Source: Variovorax sp. UMC13 (lineage in GTDB: Bacteria > Pseudomonadota > Gammaproteobacteria > Burkholderiales > Burkholderiaceae_C). From it: a stretch of DNA of 64,000 nt. Every line of letters begins with the position of its first letter. The first letter of the stretch is position 1. The DNA lies in contig NZ_LZZW01000031.1 in assembly GCF_014170375.1 (NCBI RefSeq), forward strand, positions 372,001 through 436,000, in the 5' to 3' direction. Both the position numbers and the translations under genes were made by a program. Shown one piece after another: positions 1 to 8,368 of this stretch. The notes under the pieces were generated by a model that saw nothing but the letters and a program-made list of their open reading frames with translations, searched no databases and was not told the DNA's origin.

Positions 1-538
1 TGGCGTTGAGCTCCACGAAGCGCAGCGTGTCGCGGTCGATCAGGAAGATGCCGTCGGCGGTGGCGTCCATCGCGGTGCGGAAGCGCTGCAGGTCGGCGGT
101 GCGCGTGCGCACCTCCTGCTCGAGGATGACGCCATGGTTGCGCTGGAAGTCGCTCAGGGCCTTCAGGCGCAGCAGGTTGCGCACCCGCAGCCACAGCTCG
201 GCGCGGTCCACGGGCAGGCTGAGCACGTCCTCGGCGCCGGCCTCGAGGCTGCTCAGGCGCGACTGGCGGTCGACCAGGGCCGTCACCATGATGATCGGGA
301 TGCTGGAGGTGGCGGGATTGGCCTTCAGCAGGCGCGCCATGGCGTGGCCGTCCATGTCCGGCATCCGCACGTCGAGCAGGATCAGGTCGGGTGCCTCGAG
401 CGCGATGCGCGCCAGCCCTTCACGGCCGCTGGCCGCGCTCCAGGTGGTGTAGCCCTCGGGCGTCAGCAGGGCCTCGAGGAGCCGGCGGTTGGCCAGCTGG
501 TCGTCGACGATGAGGATGGTGGCTGCGCGGGGCGTCAT
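1..538 (-). CDS. Receiver-PAS signalling protein, 3' end cut by window edge
   Basis: The translation opens with a response-regulator receiver domain: ATILIVDDQ supplies the acidic pair near residue 10, and DLILLDVRMPDMDG carries the phospho-acceptor Asp. After about 130 residues a helical linker (RNHGVILEQEVRTRTADLQ) leads into the start of a PAS domain (AMDATADGIFLIDRD). The gene then leaves the window, so its output domain (kinase, GGDEF or other) is unknown. The ATG at 538 overlaps the stop of the stand-alone receiver by four bases (ATGA), so it is the third gene of a kinase-receiver-receiver operon and probably takes phosphate from the upstream kinase. Confidence 0.85.
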   Translation of the reverse strand, partial: MTPRAATILIVDDQLANRRLLEALLTPEGYTTWSAASGREGLARIALEAPDLILLDVRMPDMDGHAMARLLKANPATSSIPIIMVTALVDRQSRLSSLEAGAEDVLSLPVDRAELWLRVRNLLRLKALSDFQRNHGVILEQEVRTRTADLQRFRTAMDATADGIFLIDRDTLRFVELNA

Positions 539-915
539 GACGGCGCCGCCTTGCGGGCCAGCAGCGCGTCGATGGCCGCATACAGCGCGAGGTAGTGCAG
601 CGGCTTGGCAATGTAGGCATCGCAGCCGGCCGCCTCGGTCTTCTGCCGGTCGTTCTTCATCGCCATCGCGGTCAGCGCGATCACGGGAATGGCGGCGGTC
701 GCGGGCGCCTGCTTGAGCAGCGCGGTGGCGGTGAGCCCGTCCATGCCGGGCAGTTGCACGTCCATCAGGATCAGGTCGGGTTTCCCGGTGCGCGCCAGCG
801 TCAGCCCGCTCTCGGCGTCCAGGGCGCTCAAGGTGGTGTGGCCGGCGTGGTGCAGCAGCAGGCAGACCAGCTTCATGTTGGCCGCGTTGTCTTCCACGAT
901 CAGGATCAGGGCCAA
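535..915 (-). CDS. Single-domain response regulator
   Basis: A stand-alone receiver domain of about 126 residues with no output domain. LILIVEDNAANMKL gives the acidic pocket, DLILMDVQLPGMDG the phospho-acceptor Asp, VIALTAMAM the conserved Thr region, and DAYIAKPL the conserved Lys. The best start is TTG at 915, overlapping the kinase stop codon at 906-908; no ATG is available near the domain start. Such CheY/DivK-like proteins pass phosphate on or act by protein contact. Translational coupling on both sides makes the kinase at 906-2726 its likely donor. Confidence 0.85.
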   Translation of the reverse strand: MALILIVEDNAANMKLVCLLLHHAGHTTLSALDAESGLTLARTGKPDLILMDVQLPGMDGLTATALLKQAPATAAIPVIALTAMAMKNDRQKTEAAGCDAYIAKPLHYLALYAAIDALLARKAAPS

Positions 916-2726
916 GCGGGCGCTCCCTGGGGCTCGGCCGCCGCGGCCTCCTGCCCATCGTCCCCGGCGGCCGCCGGCAGCGCCGGATCGAACAGCGGCA
1001 GCCAGACCGCGAAACAGGCGCCCTCCCCCTCGGCGCTGGCCACGGCCACCGTGCCGCCCTGCAGTTCGGCCAGCTGCCTGACCATCGCCAGGCCCAGCCC
1101 GGTGCCGGCGAAACGGCGCGCGAGGCTGCTGTCGATCTGGCTGAAGGCCTCGAACAGCCGCGTCATGTCGAAGGCCGACAGGCCGATGCCGGTGTCGGTG
1201 ACGCGGATCTCGAGGAAGGCGTCGTGCGCGCTGGGCGCCAGCGCGAAGCCATGGGCCGGCCACTCGCCGGGCAACGTCCCGACCCCTGCGCGCGGCACGC
1301 GCCGGGCCTGCAGCGTGACCCGGCCGCCGTCTCCGCTGAACTTCACCGCGTTCGACAGCAGGTTGTAGACGATCTGCTTGGTCTTGCGCGCATCGAGCTG
1401 CGCGCTGCCCAGCGCCTCTTCGGCGTCGAGCGCAAGTTCGACATGCTGCGCGGCGGCCTTGTCCTTGACGATCGACAGGCTGTCCTTGAACAGCCGGCCC
1501 AGGTCGACGGCTTCGCGCTCCAGCGTCATCATGCCGGCCTCGACCTTGCTCAGGTCCAGGATGTCGTTGATCAGGGACAGCAGGTGCAGCCCGCTGGCGA
1601 AGATGTCGCCGATGTAGCCGGTCTGGGTGTCGCTCATCGGGCCCATCAGGCCGTCTTTGAGCGCCTCGGAGAAACCGATGATCGCGTTGAGCGGCGTGCG
1701 CAACTCGTGCGACATCGTCGCCAGGAACTCCGACTTCATCCGGTTCGCGTGCTCGAGCTCCAGGTTCTTCTCTTCCAGCGCGCGCTCGATGCGGCGCCGG
1801 TCGGTCACGTCGCGTGCCGCGGCGATCACGCCCTGCAGCTGGCGGTCGCGGTTGTGGAAGGTGGCGGCGTTGTACGAGACCACGGTCTCGACACCGCTGA
1901 CGGCGCGCACCGTGAGCTCGTAGTCGCTGACCCGGTGCTCGGTCAGCACGCGGCCGATCGCGGCGTCGGCGCGGTCGGGGTCGGTGAAGAAGTTGCGGCA
2001 TGGTGCACCGATGAGCTCGTCGCGCGTGCGGCCGGTCAGTGCGATCATCTGCTGGTTGACGTCGGAGATGATGCCCTGCGGGTCGGTCATCATCAGCGCG
2101 TCGATGTTCGATTCGATCAGCGAGCGGGTGTAGAACTGCTGGTCGCGCAGGCGCTGGTCGAGCAGCGACTTGGCGGCCTCGACCTGTTTGCCCACCGTGT
2201 TGTCGGTGCCGATCAGCAGGTAGCCGATGATCGCCTCCTGCGGGTTGCGCAGCGCCGTCACCGAGACGATGGCCGGGAAGCGGCTGCCGTCCTTGCGGAT
2301 GTAGCTCAGCTCGTAGATGTCCTCGATGCCGCGCGAGGCCTTGAACACCAGCGCCTCGAAGCCCGGCGTGATGGCGGTGCCCAGTTCCAGGCTCAGGGCC
2401 TCGGCGCGCGCGATCACCTCCTGCGGATCGGAGATGTCGGCCGGCGTGATGGTGTCGACCACCTCGGCCGCCGTGTAGCCCAGCATGCGCTCGGCCCCCA
2501 CGTTGAAGATCTGGATCACGCCGCTGGCGTCGGTGGCGATGCTGGAGAAGTTCGCGCTGTTGAAGATCGCGTCCTGCAGCGCACCGGCCTTGAGCAGCAG
2601 GGCCGCGGCCTGCCGGCGGACTTCGACCGGATCGTCGGAGGGCTTCGGCGCGGCGCCGAGGGGATCAATCGCTTCCACGGAGCGCCGCGGTTCTTCCGCC
2701 GGCGCGAAGGCGCGCCCACGGTGCAC
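906..2726 (-). CDS. Cytoplasmic PAS-PAS sensor histidine kinase
   Basis: A 606-residue kinase without membrane segments. Two PAS domains (about residues 50-170 and 190-315) precede a HisKA domain with the phospho-acceptor His in MSHELRTPLNAIIGFSE and a HATPase domain showing the N box (YNLLSNAVKFS), the G1 box (VTDTGIGL) and the G2 box (GTGLGLAM). The C-terminus is a low-complexity Ala/Gly/Glu tail with no fused receiver; the receivers are the next two genes. The start is GTG at 2726. With no transmembrane helix the signal should be cytosolic, read through the PAS pockets, but the ligand cannot be inferred. Confidence 0.9.
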   Translation of the reverse strand: MHRGRAFAPAEEPRRSVEAIDPLGAAPKPSDDPVEVRRQAAALLLKAGALQDAIFNSANFSSIATDASGVIQIFNVGAERMLGYTAAEVVDTITPADISDPQEVIARAEALSLELGTAITPGFEALVFKASRGIEDIYELSYIRKDGSRFPAIVSVTALRNPQEAIIGYLLIGTDNTVGKQVEAAKSLLDQRLRDQQFYTRSLIESNIDALMMTDPQGIISDVNQQMIALTGRTRDELIGAPCRNFFTDPDRADAAIGRVLTEHRVSDYELTVRAVSGVETVVSYNAATFHNRDRQLQGVIAAARDVTDRRRIERALEEKNLELEHANRMKSEFLATMSHELRTPLNAIIGFSEALKDGLMGPMSDTQTGYIGDIFASGLHLLSLINDILDLSKVEAGMMTLEREAVDLGRLFKDSLSIVKDKAAAQHVELALDAEEALGSAQLDARKTKQIVYNLLSNAVKFSGDGGRVTLQARRVPRAGVGTLPGEWPAHGFALAPSAHDAFLEIRVTDTGIGLSAFDMTRLFEAFSQIDSSLARRFAGTGLGLAMVRQLAELQGGTVAVASAEGEGACFAVWLPLFDPALPAAAGDDGQEAAAAEPQGAPAWP

Positions 2727-2902
2727 GCAGGCGGTGCAGTTCAGAGGCGCAAGGGTGCTTCATGGGGGTTCGTCCTCCAGCGAGGAACTGAGGCGGACAC
2801 GGGGAGGATGTGCATTCACGCACGCCGGCGCCCACGGCAGCCGGATCGACCCACATTAACACGTTGAAACAGAAAACGCGTCAGCCGGCGCCGCGTGATG
2901 CC

Positions 2903-3175
2903 TCAGGACCCGGCCGACTGCGCCGCCGCCACGCGCTGTGCGATCCACTCGGCGAACTGCCGTTCGGCCTGCAGCCGGAACTCGTTGCGGGCGCGGTTGC
3001 AGGCCGCATGCGAGAGCCGCCGGTGCGACTGCTTGCGCACGCTGCCCAGCGTGGCGTCGTTGAGGTGCTCGATGGTGGCCGATTCGGGCCGGCCCGCGGG
3101 CGGCTCGAAATCCATCGGCAGCCCGCACCAGTGGCACTGGGGGCCGAAGGTCGCGCGCAGGGCTTTCACGCTCAT
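2903..3175 (-). CDS. Small HNH-type zinc protein
   Basis: A 90-residue protein with a CHWC knuckle near residue 15, then ATIEHL with the His of an HNH core and HAACNRARNE at the end of the fold. The order CxxC, xxEHL, xxHxxCNxxR matches small stand-alone HNH proteins, which may be nucleases or nucleic-acid-binding relatives. A partner CxxC is not obvious. It starts at 3175 and overlaps the stop of the upstream sirtuin gene by four bases, so the two are co-translated. The role is unknown. Confidence 0.7.
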   Translation of the reverse strand: MSVKALRATFGPQCHWCGLPMDFEPPAGRPESATIEHLNDATLGSVRKQSHRRLSHAACNRARNEFRLQAERQFAEWIAQRVAAAQSAGS

Positions 3176-3999
3176 GAGTTCAACGCCTCTGCCAACGTTT
3201 CGAGCGTCTCCCCCACCGGCCGCTCGACCTTGAGCGCCAGCAGTTCGTCGGCGCGCGTGCGCCCCAGGTTGACCGCCGCCACCGGCTTGCCCGCGGCCAC
3301 CGCGGCCTGCACGAAGCGGAAGCCCGAATAGACCATCAGCGAGGAGCCGGCCACCAGCACCGCGTCGGCTTCGGCCAGGGCGGCGAAGGCCGCGCTCACG
3401 CGTTCGCGCGGCACGCTCTCGCCGAAGAACACCACGTCGGGCTTGAGCATGCCGCCGCAGTGCGTGCAGGCCGGCACGTCGAAGGACGAGAAATCCAGCC
3501 CGTCGAGGTCGGCATCGCCGTCGGGCGCGGCGCGCGCCTCGAGCACGGCCCAGGGCGGGTTGCGTTCGCGCAGGGCCTGCTGAAGTTCGGCGCGCGTGCT
3601 GCGCGTGTCGCAGGCCATGCAGCGCACGGTGTCGATGCGGCCGTGCAGGTCGATGGTGCGGCGGCTGCCCGCCGCCTCGTGCAGGCCGTCGACGTTCTGC
3701 GTGAGCAGCAGGCCGACGCGCCCGGCCGCCTCGAGCTTGGCCAGCGCCCGGTGCGCCGCGCCCGGGCGGGCCCGCGCCATGGTCGGCCAGCCCACCAGGC
3801 TGCGCGCCCAGTAGCGGCGGCGCGTGGCGTCTTCACCGGTGAAGGCCTGGAAGGTGACCGGCGACGGCCGCTTCCAGTCGCCGTTGGCGTCGCGGTAGTC
3901 GGGAATGCCGGATTCGGTGCTGCAGCCCGCGCCCGTGAGCACGAACAGGCGGCGGTGGCGGGTGGCGAAATCGGCGAGCGCGGAGGTGGCGGCATCCAT
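3172..3999 (-). CDS. SIR2-family NAD-dependent protein deacylase
   Basis: A sirtuin of 275 residues. The NAD-binding signature GAGCSTESGIPDYRD lies near residue 20, TQNVDGLH near 105, and the catalytic His in LHGR soon after. Two Cys pairs (CMAC and CTHC) form the structural zinc site, and GSSLMVYSG forms the C-terminal NAD contact. The product removes acyl groups from lysines using NAD. The ATG at 3999 was chosen because it sits just upstream of the Rossmann start. It is followed by the overlapping HNH gene and is divergent from the binding-protein gene at 4075. Confidence 0.92.
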   Translation of the reverse strand: MDAATSALADFATRHRRLFVLTGAGCSTESGIPDYRDANGDWKRPSPVTFQAFTGEDATRRRYWARSLVGWPTMARARPGAAHRALAKLEAAGRVGLLLTQNVDGLHEAAGSRRTIDLHGRIDTVRCMACDTRSTRAELQQALRERNPPWAVLEARAAPDGDADLDGLDFSSFDVPACTHCGGMLKPDVVFFGESVPRERVSAAFAALAEADAVLVAGSSLMVYSGFRFVQAAVAAGKPVAAVNLGRTRADELLALKVERPVGETLETLAEALNS

Positions 4000-4074
4000 G
4001 CGTCGAGCATAAGCCGCGCCCCCGCGGCGCGCTGGCGCGGGGTTGCTCGCGCGAATCTGAGACAGTTGGGGCCC

Positions 4075-4956
4075 ATGCGCCGTTTCGCCGTCACTGCCCT
4101 CCTCCTGTTCTTCCTCGCGTCTGCCGGCCTGGCGCAGGCGGTCGCGCTGAGCGTGGTCGACGACCGCGGCCACACGCTGACGCTGCCGCGCCCGCCGCAG
4201 CGCATCGTCTCGCTGGTGCCCTCGCTCACCGAAACCGTCTGTGCGCTGGGCGCCTGCGACCGGCTGGTGGGCGTGGACCGGCACGCCAACTGGCCGGCCT
4301 CGGTCCGGCAGTTGCCGCAGGTCGGCGGCATGGACGACGCCAACCTCGAGCGCATCGTCGCGCTGCGGCCCGACGTGGTGCTGCTGCGCCCGCGCAGCCG
4401 CGTGCTCAACCAGCTCGAGGCGCTGGGCGTGAAGGTGGTGGCTTTCGACGCCCGCACGCACGCCGACATGCGCCGCGTGATGGAGAACGTGGCGAAACTC
4501 ACCGGCCATCCCGGCGCGGGCGAAGCGGCCTGGCGCCGCATCGAGGCCCGGCTCGACGCGGCCCGCGCCCGCGTGCCCGCGGGCTGGCAGGGCCGGCGCG
4601 TCTACTTCGAAGTGCATGGCGTCTCCGCCGCCGGCGAGGCCTCGTTCATCGGCGAGACCCTGACCCGGCTCGGGCTGGCGAACATCGTGCCAGCCGCGAT
4701 GGGCCCGTTCCCGCGCCTCAGCCCTGAGTTCGTGGTGCGGGCCAACCCCGACCTGCTGCTGGCGCCGGCCAGCGCCGACCTGAACGCGATGGCCGCGCGG
4801 CCGGGCTGGGCCGGCATGAGCGCGATACGACGCGGTCGCAGCTGCAGTTTTCCGCCCGCGCGCTTCGACGTCATGATGCGCGCCGGGCCGCGGCTCGACG
4901 AGGCGGCGGATGCGGTGGTGGAATGCCTGCAGACGCTGGGCAGCGCCCAGCCCTGA
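4075..4956 (+). CDS. Periplasmic cobalamin-type substrate-binding protein (BtuF-like)
   Basis: A signal peptide (LLLFFLASAGLAQA) is followed by the fold typical of BtuF and siderophore-binding proteins: RIVSLVPSLTETVCALG at the first strand, LVGVDRHANWP, and GGMDDANLERIVALRPDVVL. Length is 293 residues. BtuF-like proteins deliver vitamin B12 or metal chelates to an ABC importer, but no permease or ATPase gene lies beside it, so it is an orphan or shares a distant transporter. It is divergent from the sirtuin with a 75-base gap. Confidence 0.85.
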   Translation: MRRFAVTALLLFFLASAGLAQAVALSVVDDRGHTLTLPRPPQRIVSLVPSLTETVCALGACDRLVGVDRHANWPASVRQLPQVGGMDDANLERIVALRPDVVLLRPRSRVLNQLEALGVKVVAFDARTHADMRRVMENVAKLTGHPGAGEAAWRRIEARLDAARARVPAGWQGRRVYFEVHGVSAAGEASFIGETLTRLGLANIVPAAMGPFPRLSPEFVVRANPDLLLAPASADLNAMAARPGWAGMSAIRRGRSCSFPPARFDVMMRAGPRLDEAADAVVECLQTLGSAQP

Positions 4957-4967
4957 AAGAGCATCGT

Positions 4968-5017
4968 TTTTACCCACCTGACCGCTAAATCACTTTTTAC
5001 CCACGACATCGGTAAAA
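4968..5017 (+). promoter_or_regulatory. Two tandem palindromic operators upstream of hipBA
   Basis: Two 23-base dyads lie in direct tandem with the same layout. The downstream one (4995-5017) is TTTTACC, nine bases, GGTAAAA, with perfect 7-base arms. The upstream one (4968-4990) is TTTTACC, nine bases, GCTAAAT, with imperfect arms. Their left edges share TTTTTACCCAC and are 27 bases apart. They end 30 bases before hipB. HipB proteins repress their own operon through such paired dyads, so this is the likely autoregulatory site. Confidence 0.75.
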
Positions 5018-5046
5018 TGTGATCGACCCACTCCACCGATCGACCC

Positions 5047-5325
5047 ATGCGGCAAGTGCTCTCGGTTCATTCGCAGTTCGGCGTGCTGCTCAAGGCGGCC
5101 CGCAAGCGTGCCGGCATTTCGCAAGCGAAATTGGCCGAGCGTATCGGCATCAGCCAGAGCCGCATGTCCCACATGGAGCTCCATCCGGAAACGGTCAACC
5201 TGGAACAGCTGCTGGCCATTTTCAGCGTACTGGATCTCGAACTGCTGGTCGGAAGAAAACATCCAGCGGATCCGTCCACGGCCGACGGGTCGAGCGCCAG
5301 CGAATCGCCAACCTCGGAATGGTGA
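5047..5325 (+). CDS. hipB: HipB-type antitoxin, XRE-family DNA-binding protein
   Basis: A 92-residue protein with a helix-turn-helix at residues 12-66 (LLKAARKRAGISQAKLAERI, then ISQSRMSHMELHPETV). The size, the HTH type and the immediately overlapping hipA gene identify it as the antitoxin of a HipBA module. HipB neutralises HipA by direct contact and represses the operon. The C-terminal 20 residues are Ser/Pro-rich and probably disordered, as in other HipB proteins where the tail is a degradation signal. The dyads at 4968-5017 are its probable operators. Confidence 0.9.
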   Translation: MRQVLSVHSQFGVLLKAARKRAGISQAKLAERIGISQSRMSHMELHPETVNLEQLLAIFSVLDLELLVGRKHPADPSTADGSSASESPTSEW

Positions 5326-5327
5326 GC

Positions 5328-6668
5328 ATGGCACGCCCGTCCCGAACGCCTGCACTTTCCATCTGGTCCAACGGAGAACGCGTGGGCATCTGGCGCATGC
5401 CCGAGCGTGGCGCCGACGAGTTGCGCTACGACGATGCATGGATCGGATCGCCAGCGGGGCGCCCGCTCTCGTTGTCCTTGCCGCTGGTCGGTGGCTTCGT
5501 CCACAAGGGCCCCGTCGTCCAGAACTATTTCGACAACCTGCTGCCCGACAGCCAGCCCCTGCGCGAACGCATCGCCAGCCGCTTCGGAACGCGAACGACC
5601 GGCGCCTTCGACCTGCTGCAGGCCATCGGGCGCGATTGCGTGGGTGCGATCCAGCTGCTGGGCGAGCACGACACGCCGATGCCGGTCGATCGCATCGATG
5701 GCCAGGCGATGAACGAGGCCGACGTGGAAAAACTGCTGCTGCAGACCGTCGATCCCGGCCGCTTCGCTGCCTCGTCCCCACCTGAAGACGCGCTGCGCAT
5801 CTCTTTGGCCGGCGCTCAGGAAAAGACCGCGCTCCTGTGGCACGAAGGCCAATGGGTGCGACCGCAGGGCTCGACGCCGACCACGCACATCCTGAAATTG
5901 CCGCTGGGCCTGGTCGGTCACCGCAAGGCCGACTTCAGCACGTCCGTGGAGAACGAGTGGCTGTGCCTGACCGTCCTGCAGGAGTACGGCATCCCGGTGC
6001 CCCGCACCGCCATCCTCCGTTTCGGCGCGCAGAAGGTGCTGGCGGTCGAGCGCTTCGACCGCCGCCTGCACTCCTCCGGCAACTGGTGGATGCGCCTGCC
6101 GCAGGAGGACTTTTGCCAGGCCCTGGGCAAGCCGTCGCACCTGAAATACGAAGCCCAGGGTGGGCCCGGCGTGGTCGACCTGGCGAACGTGCTGCGGGGC
6201 TCGGTCGATGCTCGGCAAGACCTGGGCACGCTCATCACCGCGCAACTGCTCTTCTGGATGCTCGGTGCGCCCGACGGGCATGCGAAGAACTTCAGCATCG
6301 CGTGGCTGCCCATGGGCCGCTACAGGCTGGCACCGCTGTACGACGTAATGTCGATCTGGCCTGTCGAAGGCAATGGACCGAACCAGTTCTCCAGGCATGA
6401 GGCCACGCTGGCCATGGCCCTGCTCGGCAAACGCAAGCACTACCAGTTCAAGACCGTCCAGCGTCGCCACTTCAATGTCACGGCGCAGAAGTGCCACCAT
6501 GGACCAGACGCTGAAGACATCATTCAAAGCGTCCTTTCGGCAACGCCGGGCGTGATCGACCGGGTCGCCGCACGCCTCCCGGCACACTTTCCTCCCGCGG
6601 TATCGGGCAGGATCCTGGACGGGCTGGCGCGGTCCGCCAGAACCCTGGACGCGATGCCCTCTTTCTAG
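5328..6668 (+). CDS. hipA: HipA-type serine/threonine kinase toxin
   Basis: About 446 residues, the usual HipA length. Recognisable parts are the N-terminal subdomain (LSIWSNGERVGIWRM), ISLAGAQEKTALL at the start of the kinase core, HILKLP with the ATP-binding Lys, VERFDR, EDFCQALGKPSHLKYE, the catalytic loop DGHAKNFSI and the metal-binding YDVMSIWP. HipA kinases phosphorylate translation factors such as glutamyl-tRNA synthetase and induce dormancy. All catalytic motifs are present, so the toxin looks active. Candidate starts are ATG 5319, GTG 5322 and ATG 5328; all lie at or over the hipB stop. The last gives the standard N-terminus. Confidence 0.92.
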   Translation: MARPSRTPALSIWSNGERVGIWRMPERGADELRYDDAWIGSPAGRPLSLSLPLVGGFVHKGPVVQNYFDNLLPDSQPLRERIASRFGTRTTGAFDLLQAIGRDCVGAIQLLGEHDTPMPVDRIDGQAMNEADVEKLLLQTVDPGRFAASSPPEDALRISLAGAQEKTALLWHEGQWVRPQGSTPTTHILKLPLGLVGHRKADFSTSVENEWLCLTVLQEYGIPVPRTAILRFGAQKVLAVERFDRRLHSSGNWWMRLPQEDFCQALGKPSHLKYEAQGGPGVVDLANVLRGSVDARQDLGTLITAQLLFWMLGAPDGHAKNFSIAWLPMGRYRLAPLYDVMSIWPVEGNGPNQFSRHEATLAMALLGKRKHYQFKTVQRRHFNVTAQKCHHGPDAEDIIQSVLSATPGVIDRVAARLPAHFPPAVSGRILDGLARSARTLDAMPSF

Positions 6669-6671
6669 GGC

Positions 6672-7127
6672 TCAGCCCTGCCGGAACTGCTTGCGCAGCA
6701 TCGCCTTGTGGCGCCCGATGTGCGCCAGCTGCGCCTCGGCCACGGTGCCGCCCAGGTCCTCGCCGTCGCCGTTGAGCACCGCGTTGGCATGGGCCATGGC
6801 GCGCGCCACCACCTCTTCCTCGCTCACGCCCTGCTGCGCGGCCAGGTCGAGCGCCACGCGCTTCATCGCGCGCTGCGACAGCATCCACATGGCGCCGAAG
6901 GCATCCCAGGCGGCCGCCGCTTCCTTGAAATGATCGCGGTCGGCCAGGATCTCGTTGAGCGGCTTGGCCAGCAGTTCGTTGACGGCGTCGAGCTGCTCGC
7001 GCATCGCCTCGTGGCGTGCCGTGGCCTCGCGCAGCGCCTCGGCCGCGGCGGCGCCGTCGGCCACGGGGGCGGCGAAAGTGCCGTCGGCGTTGGCCGTCGG
7101 GACATGGAGCTTGTCGGACAACGCCAT
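6672..7127 (-). CDS. Hypothetical protein, Ala-rich helical
   Basis: A 151-residue protein of unrecognised family. After a short N-terminus (MALSDKLHVPTANADG) it is Ala/Glu-rich and predicted mostly helical (EALREATARHEAMREQLDAV, then a central region with WDAFGAMWM). It has no signal peptide, membrane segment or Cys motif. It lies four bases downstream of the 201-residue gene at 7132, so the two probably form an operon, and its 3' end nearly meets hipA. No function can be given. Confidence 0.6.
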   Translation of the reverse strand: MALSDKLHVPTANADGTFAAPVADGAAAAEALREATARHEAMREQLDAVNELLAKPLNEILADRDHFKEAAAAWDAFGAMWMLSQRAMKRVALDLAAQQGVSEEEVVARAMAHANAVLNGDGEDLGGTVAEAQLAHIGRHKAMLRKQFRQG

Positions 7128-7131
7128 GGTT

Positions 7132-7737
7132 TCAAACCCCCGTGAGTGCGCGATAAGCCTCGCGCGTGGCCGGCGAGACCGAGGCCAGCGCCATCGCGTG
7201 CGAGGTCTGGTGGCGAACCTGCAGCCGGGCCGAAGCCACGGCGCGCGACCGGCAGAACCAGTGGCAGGTGTGCTGCATCAGGAACAGCTCGGCCGACAGC
7301 ATGAAGGCCTTGTCGCGGGGCGACTGCCGCGCCGTGTTGGCGGCGGCGGCCGCGATGCCGCGCGCGTGCACCAGGAACACCTGCCGCACGTCGAAGGTCG
7401 CGCCGGGCAGCAGCCGGTCGGCGAAGGGCAAGGCGATCGGCAGCTTGCTCACCCGGGTCTGCGCGGCGTCGACCTTGGCGAAGCCCGCGGCGAACTTGTC
7501 GAACTGCGAACTCAGCGCCAGCTCGCTCTGCGCGAGCAAGGCCCAGATCTGCTCGCGCCGCGACTCGTCCTTCTCGCCGAGGCAGCGCAGGTAGCCGTCG
7601 GTGAGCGTCTCCATGAGCTTCTCGATCTGGTACTGGCCGAGGTGGCTGCCGAGCAGGCGGATGCGACGGGTCTGGTCCCGGGTCTTGAGCACGTAGGTGC
7701 CGATGGCGACCAGGACCACCAGGGTGAGGAATTCCAT
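7132..7737 (-). CDS. Hypothetical membrane-anchored protein
   Basis: A 201-residue protein with one N-terminal hydrophobic segment (FLTLVVLVAIGTYVLK) followed by basic residues, which suggests an N-out single-pass anchor with the body in the cytoplasm. The rest is helical with charged patches (DQTRRIRLLGSHLGQYQIEK) and a His/Cys-containing stretch (QHTCHWFCR). The family is not recognised. It is directly upstream of, and almost touching, the helical protein at 6672-7127, so the two may act together at the membrane. Confidence 0.6.
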   Translation of the reverse strand: MEFLTLVVLVAIGTYVLKTRDQTRRIRLLGSHLGQYQIEKLMETLTDGYLRCLGEKDESRREQIWALLAQSELALSSQFDKFAAGFAKVDAAQTRVSKLPIALPFADRLLPGATFDVRQVFLVHARGIAAAAANTARQSPRDKAFMLSAELFLMQHTCHWFCRSRAVASARLQVRHQTSHAMALASVSPATREAYRALTGV

Positions 7738-7816
7738 GAAATACGGTGAGAAACGTTCGTTGTGGCGAGCTTCGAGTGTAGTGAGGCGTGAGGGCTTCGG
7801 CCGGGCCGGCGAACCC

Positions 7817-8272
7817 CTATCGCCGCATCGGCATGCGGTCGATCTCGGCGAAGACCGCGTTCAGGTCCACGTCGGCGCCCTCGGTCATCTTGACGCCGCC
7901 GTCCTTGCCCACCAGCACGAAGGTCGGCGGGCCCGCGGCGTCGAGCTTCAACGCACCGAGCAGTGCGCGGGTCTGCCGTGCGTTCAGTGGCGTCTCGTTG
8001 CGCTGCCCTTTGCCGGCCACCACCGTGTAGAGCACCATCTCGCGTTCGATGAAGGCCTCGCGGGCCGCCGTCTGCCGCAGCGTGGACCGGACGCGCTCGA
8101 GCATCGCATCGTCCGGTCGCGGCACGACGACGACCACCGGCCGCGTCTTCCAGCGCTCGGCCACGAGCGGGTTGTCGTCGGAAGCGCCCTGCGCGTGCGG
8201 CAGTGCGAACGCCAGCGCCGCGAGGGCCGGCAGCAGGACGGCAAGCCGGCGCGAGACGAAGGGGATGGGCAT
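7817..8272 (-). CDS. DUF4174-type secreted protein
   Basis: A signal peptide (LAVLLPALAALAFALPHAQG) is followed by the DUF4174 pattern: NPLVAERWKTRPVVVVVP at the start and PPTFVLVGKDGGVKMTEG near the end. The family has a thioredoxin-like fold without catalytic Cys, and none is present here. ATG at 8272 puts the signal peptide at the N-terminus; longer starts would bury it. The protein is probably periplasmic, and its role is unknown. Confidence 0.75.
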   Translation of the reverse strand: MPIPFVSRRLAVLLPALAALAFALPHAQGASDDNPLVAERWKTRPVVVVVPRPDDAMLERVRSTLRQTAAREAFIEREMVLYTVVAGKGQRNETPLNARQTRALLGALKLDAAGPPTFVLVGKDGGVKMTEGADVDLNAVFAEIDRMPMRR

Positions 8273-8368
8273 GGCGGATCTCCGGTGAAGGCGCGGTCCC
8301 GCCACGCTAGCCGACGCATCGGCCCGCGCGTGCCGGACAACACCCCCATCGACGCGGGATGCCGCGCC

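Noticed and set aside
535..2001. Long upstream extension of the single-domain receiver
   Set aside because: The extension is out of phase with the kinase gene and has Arg-rich shadow composition; the receiver fold begins near 915.
3460..4956. Long plus-strand frame through the sirtuin gene
   Set aside because: Its first 600 bases are antisense to a clear sirtuin gene. Only the part from 4075, with signal peptide and binding-protein fold, is real.
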